A stretch of DNA of 23,816 bases from Seminavis robusta (lineage: Eukaryota; Bacillariophyta; Bacillariophyceae; Naviculales; Naviculaceae): assembly GCA_903772945.1 (NCBI GenBank), contig CAICTM010001723.1, positions 1-23,816 on the forward strand, given 5' to 3'. Shown here piece by piece: positions 18,343-23,816 of this stretch; position 1 is the stretch's first letter; every line of letters starts with the position of its first letter. The translations under genes were made by a program, and so were the position numbers. Below the pieces are notes generated by a model. The model did no database searches and was not told the DNA's origin. It worked only from the letters and a program-made list of their open reading frames with translations.

Positions 18343-19247
18343 TGTCAATCTCTCTTTCTTTGTCTTTGTCTACAGATCTCTGGAGCTCCAATTGATCGGT
18401 CCTTTACTACAGTACGAACTGGAGCAGATAGATAGCTAGTCTTTTCACTCCAAGAAGAGAATGAAATGGTGCTGAGATGAAACGAGTGGAAGGAGGCTTC
18501 GCGGTCTTGTGAAACTGCTCACACGCCGCTTGTTGTGTACGTAGAGGGAGCAGCTTGTAGCTTGTGGTGTGCATGGTGGCCACAACCTCCGAATTCACTT
18601 CCTTGACCATCATTCGTCGATGTGGCATTGCGGTATGTGGCGTGAAGCTGAAACCATAAAGGACAGTTAAAGACCTTGCCGATCCCCTTTCTCCTGATTC
18701 TTGGTGGTTAAACAAATAGCTTGACTAAACAGAAGGGTGAATCTGCCACTTGGAGTGCCAGCTAGTGACATTAAATACACACTTTGCTTCGACAGAGAAC
18801 GAGGCAAAAAGTCTTAAATAATACAAAATACTGTGGAAATAATAGATTTAAAGTCTCGATCAGAACAGAAATTGGGGCATTGATGGTCAAAAAGGGCATT
18901 ATACTGAAGGGTGTCTGCCCTGCAACTTTGAGTAAAGATACGTCTGTCCTTCAACTTTTTTAAGTGTATTGGCGCAATTGGTGGGGATTTGGCGCACCCA
19001 TCATTGTTTTTCAACGGCGAAACGAAAGAGAGCACCTCGGACGAGCAGCCACTCCGTGCAGGCTGCAAGTGTGGGGTATCCAATGTTGCTCTTGATAGTA
19101 CCGGTACCGTAGTCTACTTGGCTCACAAAGACTTGATCGATCACAGCAGCAGTCATACAACTACAAGAGTAAAGGAGTGAGACGCCGAGAAGAGCGTCCA
19201 CCATAATTTTGGAACTGCTTCGTGATACGGTATCATTCACCATCATC
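18343..19247. other. Divergent intergenic region (905 bp), no gene
   Basis: This lies between the kinase start (minus) and the ankyrin gene start (plus), so it should contain both promoters. An octamer TTTGGCGC at 18988-18995 matches the E2F/DP consensus, with a related TTGGCGCA nearby at 18970-18977. A single octamer is weak evidence. Open frames here are short and unfamiliar. Confidence 0.4.
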
Positions 19248-20631
19248 ATGTTTTCGACTACTTCTGAACCTGCGGCCAAAAAGCAGAAACTGGATCCTCC
19301 AGCTAATAATAATATCTTGTTGGATCGAAAAGATGTTTGGATTGGACAGATCCTTCCCTTTGTGGGCATGGGGCACTATGCCTATGTGGGGGCTGTCAAC
19401 AAACGACTGAATCAGCTTTACAAAGAGTATTGTGATAAAGTAAAGGATCCTCCTCTTTTCGTGAATGGCTGGGATAAGGAAGTAATGGAGTTTCGCAGAC
19501 CGCCAGTTACGAGCACACATACCCTTTTTGGCGCCGCTTTCTACAACGTATCATGTGCCCAATACTGGCATGATGATAACAAAAGAAATCCCACGAGCAT
19601 CAAACTTCCTTTGCACAACCGAGTTTGTATGGAAATTGCCAACGTTGGAAACATCCATGTGATTCAGTGGGCTAGCTAGAGAGAAAGGATATCCATGGGG
19701 TCCAGACACGTGCTCCTATGCTGCCAAAGGTGGTCATTTGGAAACGGTGAAATGGTTGCGTGCCAATGGATGCCCCTGGGACGCAAGGACATGTTGTGGT
19801 GCCGCTATGAGTGGACACCTCCATATTCTGAAATGGTTGCGTGAGAATGGCTGCCCATGGAATGCCGGGACAAAGTTCATGGCTGCCCAGCATGGACATT
19901 TGCATATTATCAAGTGGGCACATGTGAATGGTTGCCCATGGGATGAATCTACATGTGAGGTGGCTGCATCAGAAGGTCATCTCGAAGTGGTCAAGTGGGC
20001 TCATGAGAATGGATGCGCATGGGGGGAAACGATAGACAGACATGCCGCCGAAAATGGACATCTGGATGTTCTGAAGTATGTTCACGACAGTGGCTGTGCA
20101 TTGACCGAACATGCTTGCATTGGTGCCGCAGTTGGTGGGCACCTGAACATTCTGAAGTGGCTGCGCAAGAATTCATGTCCATGGAATGAAACAGTATGCA
20201 AGGTGGCGGCGAATTCTGGGCATCTACATTGCCTCAAGTGGTTGCACGATAATGGGTGCCCCTGGAATTCAGATACATGTACAGCAGCAGCAAGCGATGG
20301 TCATTTTGAACTGCTGAAGTGGGCTCGTGAGAATGGATGCCCATGGGATGCGGATACATGTTTTTTGGCTGCCTACAGAGGTAATTTTGAAATTGTTAAA
20401 TGGGCTTGGGCAAATGGTTGCCCTTGGGATGAAGAAACTACTTCAGGAGCTGCTGAAGGTGGCCATTTGGAGATTCTCAAGTTTCTCCGCGAGAAAGGTT
20501 GCCCATGGGACTCTGGTACATGTGGGGCAGCTGCTGCAGGAGGTCATTGGGAGATGGTGGAATGGGCACGTGCCAATGGATGCCCAGAAAGTCGCGACGA
20601 CGAAAGTACTAGTAGTGATGAAGACGAATGA
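19248..20631 (+). pseudogene. F-box-like / ankyrin-repeat protein, frame broken by a 4-bp duplication
   Basis: An ATG at 19248 opens 143 codons that stop at TAG 19677-19679. The natural continuation is in the frame of 19678 and runs to TGA 20629-20631. At the break, GGCTAGCTAGAGAG holds one extra CTAG; with a single CTAG the frame would run straight through. The N-terminal part has a Lys-rich leader then ILPFVGMGHYAYVGAVNKRL, like the F-box-related start of many diatom ankyrin proteins. The rest has about 12 repeats of 27 residues, roughly GHLxxLKWLRxNGCPWDxxTCxxAA, the short ankyrin type also known from large DNA viruses and other stramenopiles. An acidic Ser/Asp/Glu tail ends it. The intact form would be a protein-binding adaptor, possibly for ubiquitin ligase. 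An assembly error or a functional allele elsewhere is possible. Confidence 0.85.
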
Positions 20632-20654
20632 TGGTGATGAAGACGAATGATGGT
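20617..20654. repeat. 19-bp exact tandem duplication spanning a stop codon
   Basis: GATGAAGACGAATGATGGT at 20617-20635 is repeated exactly at 20636-20654. The first copy contains the last codons and the TGA stop of the ankyrin gene; the second lies in its 3' flank. Confidence 0.95.
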
Positions 20655-20941
20655 ATGAATGACATTCATGATGAGTTGCTAGGAACTTAAGTTTCGTAAT
20701 GAATTCTTTAGTATTTCGTCATCATGTCATCACATCGCAGGATGTCAAGGCCACTGAAACTAGCTAGCAGTTAGCCTTGATAATTTCCATTGTTCAGAAA
20801 TCCACACGGACATCGGATCATTTTAGCGGTTTTGTCTGAACACAGGAGAAGCTGGACACAAGCAATGGATGCCCGGATGATGCATGAAACCAATCGTATC
20901 GTTTTTTCGTGGAACTAACACGTGAAGGTTCTGGAGTGTAT

Positions 20942-20982
20942 CTAGCTAGCTAGCTAGCTAGCTAGCTAGCTAGCTAGCTAGC
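20942..20982. repeat. (CTAG)10 microsatellite
   Basis: Ten uninterrupted CTAG units plus one base. CTAG is self-complementary, so the array can form a hairpin or cruciform and is likely to slip. Confidence 0.97.
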
Positions 20983-21769
20983 CAACCATTGCCAGAAGCT
21001 TGCTCACACGTAAAGGCCAATGCAGCAACTCGTATGGTTGCTGGACAGGTTCTTTCCTGGCCAGCTAGCTATTAATAGTAGCAGTCGAAGGCATTGTAAT
21101 AGGCATGGTGCCAGCATCCCCAACTTCGCGTAGCCCAGAACTCAGGTACCAGGTAGCAAGTCAGTTAGCACGCAGCACGCAGCAGCTCACGCAGCATTGC
21201 TCGACTTGAATTTACGGAGTGATGGCCAGACGATTAACCACTTAATATGCGAGTAGACGGGGATATTTCGATTTGGAAACCATCTTGGCATGGACAAACC
21301 AAAGGATTAGACTATTTCTGTGAAATGCAGTGTAAGGTTTAAGGGCGTGGAATGCATTCAAGTGACCTAATCATGATTCATGGATACTTTTGATACTTTT
21401 CTGAATGACAGAAAGTCTATTGAGTACCTGCAGGAGTAGAGTTGCAAGGGCATTAAGGAGTTAAATATATGATATGATTGATGTCTTATCGATCAGTTTC
21501 CCCGTTTCCCCAAAGAGTCCAGATTACGTGGTCACCAGTACACTGTGTTGGTACCAGCGCTGACGTTTTCCCTGTAAAACTTCTGCGGGAAACAGGACTT
21601 TATGGAAAGTCACATTGCTGTACTAGCTGGCTATATTATAGTAATATTACAAGTAGCACGTACGGTACACCAGTACAGCAAGATAGGATTGAATCGTCGC
21701 TCTGAAAGTGCGAGACAATCAGTCTCGTGGGATACTAGTACCGGCACACCGTGGGAGCTTAGCTGTATT

Positions 21770-22015
21770 CTCCTTCGCGGAATTCCCCCACTCCGGGAAT
21801 TCCTCCACTATTCCTTCAGGGTTAGAAGGAAGCATTAGAGGGAAAGGGAATGGGGTAAAGGAATTAACTGCCAGTACCACTAGTGACTCCACGTAGACTT
21901 GTGTAGAACAGTACTGATTCATGACTCCCAGTCATGTTCATGACTGGACAGTCTTGTTCCTGCTCCTTCGAGGAATTGGGGAATTCCTCCATTCCCCTCA
22001 GAATTCCCCTGCTCA
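21770..22015. repeat. Pair of diverged GGAATTCC-rich segments
   Basis: CTCCTTCGCGGAATT at 21770-21784 recurs as CTCCTTCGAGGAATT at 21963-21977. Both are followed within a few bases by a GGGAATTCCTCCA block (21796-21808 and 21979-21991). Multiple GAATTC palindromes cluster here. This may be a decayed direct repeat or element. Confidence 0.5.
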
Positions 22016-23816
22016 CAAAAGGTGAAGGAATAAGGAGTATACAACTAAGCGTGGGAGTGCGCGGCAGCGGCATCGTTGAGCAGCTGTTGAGCCTTTTGTT
22101 GTATAAGCGGACGCAACGCAACGAAGAGATGTTGCGGGGCAGACGCCAAAGTAATGCGGGGAGGTTCCAATCCACTAGACTACTAGTATCATTTACTGGG
22201 TGTTCGTTCTTTTTCATTCCTCTTCGTTGCTTCTAAGTTTCGTTCCTTTGTCAGAATCGAATCCATCCTTGCATTGCTTCGTATTCCTGCGGCTCAGCCT
22301 TGGACAGTCTCCCCCAACCGAAGCCAGGGTTGATCTCCACAGAGATAGCAAAGGGCACCCTCACAGGCAGCACACTCCCAGAAGGAGGTGAAATTTATGT
22401 ATCATTGGTTTGGTCGGGACTGTTTCTTCCCTTCCTGCGAAAGCACCTGATATTCTCTGGCTGCCAGTGCTGAGTGCCGAGACGTTGTACCGGTACCTCG
22501 CTAGATAAATATTTACCATAACAATAATTGATTTCAAAGACCTTGTTGATGGCAGCTGTGGCTGACCGGGGTGGCTGATAGGTTGGCGTGAGTAGGTTTT
22601 TGTCGATCCTTTTATAACTGTATAGTAATGGTAGCCGCTTGCTGGCAGCATCGTAGTAGATGGTACCGGTAGCGTCAATCGGGCTGCGGCAGCATGCAAA
22701 ATTCACTGTTTCCAGCGCTCTGCCGATGGTCGTATTGGTCTAAATAAAAAGGTATAGCTTCGATGTATGATTTTGACCATTGTGGTAGAATTGAAAGAAA
22801 ACAATATTTCAGCTTTGCCTCTCTCTGCAGCAGCATGGCGGTCTTGAGCTGCAGATGTCTTCTATGGTACTAATATAAGAGATCCCTGGCTTGGTTGCCT
22901 GGGCTTATGAGTCTGCGGTACCGTTATGGAACAAGGACTATTTCTGGAAACGAAATAGATACGTTGAGGAGCGTCAATCTGTCTGCATGTACAGTATCGT
23001 ACCGTAGGCATGTGGCTCGGTCCTACACTCCTCTGTCCCCACCAGATGTACTAGACTGCGATGCCTTCCCGCATTCTTGCTTCTGGATGGATCCACTTGT
23101 GGGCAAGATGGCTTTCAGAGACTTGCACTATCACTTTTCAAAGGGACTAGTCAGTCAGTAGAGTGCGTACTAAGTTTGGGCACATGAAGCAGCTTACCGG
23201 ACAATTCTTGTGGCTGGACACAAGCTAGCTAGTCTACAATAGTCAATGGATTTTCATATGGCATCCATCCGATGAAAACAAATTGTGAGCCACTTTTGAT
23301 TGCTGAGCGGGTGCCGCAACCAATCTCGCGCGGGCTCGCTAGATCAATACTTCACGATTTTCCTCAGATTTCACTGCGTTCATTCGAGGAATTAAAAGGG
23401 CATGTGCACGCTGAAGTGCTCCGCGACGCAGGCAGTACAGCTACAAGTACTGTAAATCTAAGCTGAATTATATAAGGGCGCTCATTTGATCAAACGAGTT
23501 GGAGCCATTTCCACCTTATTAAAAAAGGTTGCGGAGCTAAGTCTTCGTGACTTCAATTTTACTGGTACAACGGTGGTACCACACCTGTACCTCACCCCAC
23601 CCAACCGAGGACGTGGTTTCCACAAAAGTCCCGGACGTCGCAGGGGTCTTGGACATTTTCACAACTTTCTCTTTTCCAAAATAAAATTAATTAAGCCGGC
23701 TCCCGGTTGGCTTCCGTGTCGCTATTCTTCAGCGATGCCATCCTATCTGTATACTATTAAATATTTTACTACAGCGTCTCACTTACATTCTCTACCTATT
23801 GATTCCTCTCTCTTTT

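Larger units (their letters stand above)
20632..23816. other. Long intergenic stretch (3.2 kb) without a convincing gene
   Basis: Open frames here are under 120 codons and none carries a recognisable motif. Contents are a (CTAG)n microsatellite, a pair of EcoRI-palindrome-rich segments near 21770-22015, GTACCGGTAC-type palindromes (around 22488) and several CTAGCTAG words. A minus-strand frame (about 22395-22740) and a plus-strand frame (23272-23466) have fairly protein-like composition and could be unannotated exons or relics, but no family is recognised. I saw no tRNA-like B box. Confidence 0.5.

Noticed and set aside
18988..18995. E2F-type site upstream of the ankyrin gene
   Set aside because: A single 8-bp match in 905 bp is not enough to call an operator.
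19677..19740. Small intron explaining the ankyrin frame change
   Set aside because: No plausible GT-AG pair of realistic length keeps the repeat register, whereas removing exactly one CTAG restores it.
22395..22740. Minus-strand frame of about 115 codons with protein-like composition
   Set aside because: No ATG at a sensible place, no recognised motif and no splice context; kept only as a note in the intergenic entry.
1..23816. tRNA or rRNA genes
   Set aside because: No GGTTCGANNCC-type B box with a matching A box, and no rRNA-like block, was noticed by eye; a covariance search was not possible.

Overview
The window looks like nuclear DNA from a pennate diatom or a close stramenopile relative. 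Coding and non-coding DNA are interspersed on both strands with no operons. One gene carries two short spliceosomal introns (112 and 133 nt, GTAAGA donors, CAG acceptors). The protein families fit diatom gene content: transmembrane plant-type LRR proteins, BTB proteins, 27-residue ankyrin arrays behind an F-box-like leader, and a CHASE-type hybrid histidine kinase. The species cannot be named from the sequence alone.

Layout. The left end (3-1040) holds the 3' part of a fatty-acid-hydroxylase/sterol-desaturase-like membrane enzyme whose frame is open off the window edge. About 2.7 kb without an intact gene follows. It contains a six-copy 66-69 bp minisatellite (1327-1700), a compound foldback made of nested and adjacent inverted repeats (2782-3281), and a stretch that looks like a decayed gene (about 3718-4456). 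Next come two homologous minus-strand BTB-SPRY-like genes with hydrophobic C-terminal tails (4737-6314 and 9032-10609), which flank a plus-strand single-pass membrane protein with 22 LRRs (6720-8645). A low-complexity protein with a Cys-rich, probably metal-binding tail follows (11078-12934). After it come a minus-strand unknown protein (13241-14854) and a complete three-exon CHASE/HisKA/HATPase/REC hybrid kinase (15281-18342, minus; the joined exons encode 938 residues). An F-box-like/ankyrin gene (19248-20631) is broken by a 4-bp CTAG duplication. The last 3.2 kb shows no convincing gene but has a (CTAG)10 microsatellite and weak repeats.

How the genes relate. Only the BTB-LRR-BTB block looks like more than chance: two diverged paralogues either side of a membrane LRR protein, with a divergent start region and a convergent end. 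The kinase and hydroxylase appear independent. I see no multi-gene system that I would call novel. The points most worth a second look are the frameshifted ankyrin gene, the foldback, the insertion inside the kinase dimerisation hairpin, the tail-anchored BTB pair, and the Cys-rich tail protein.
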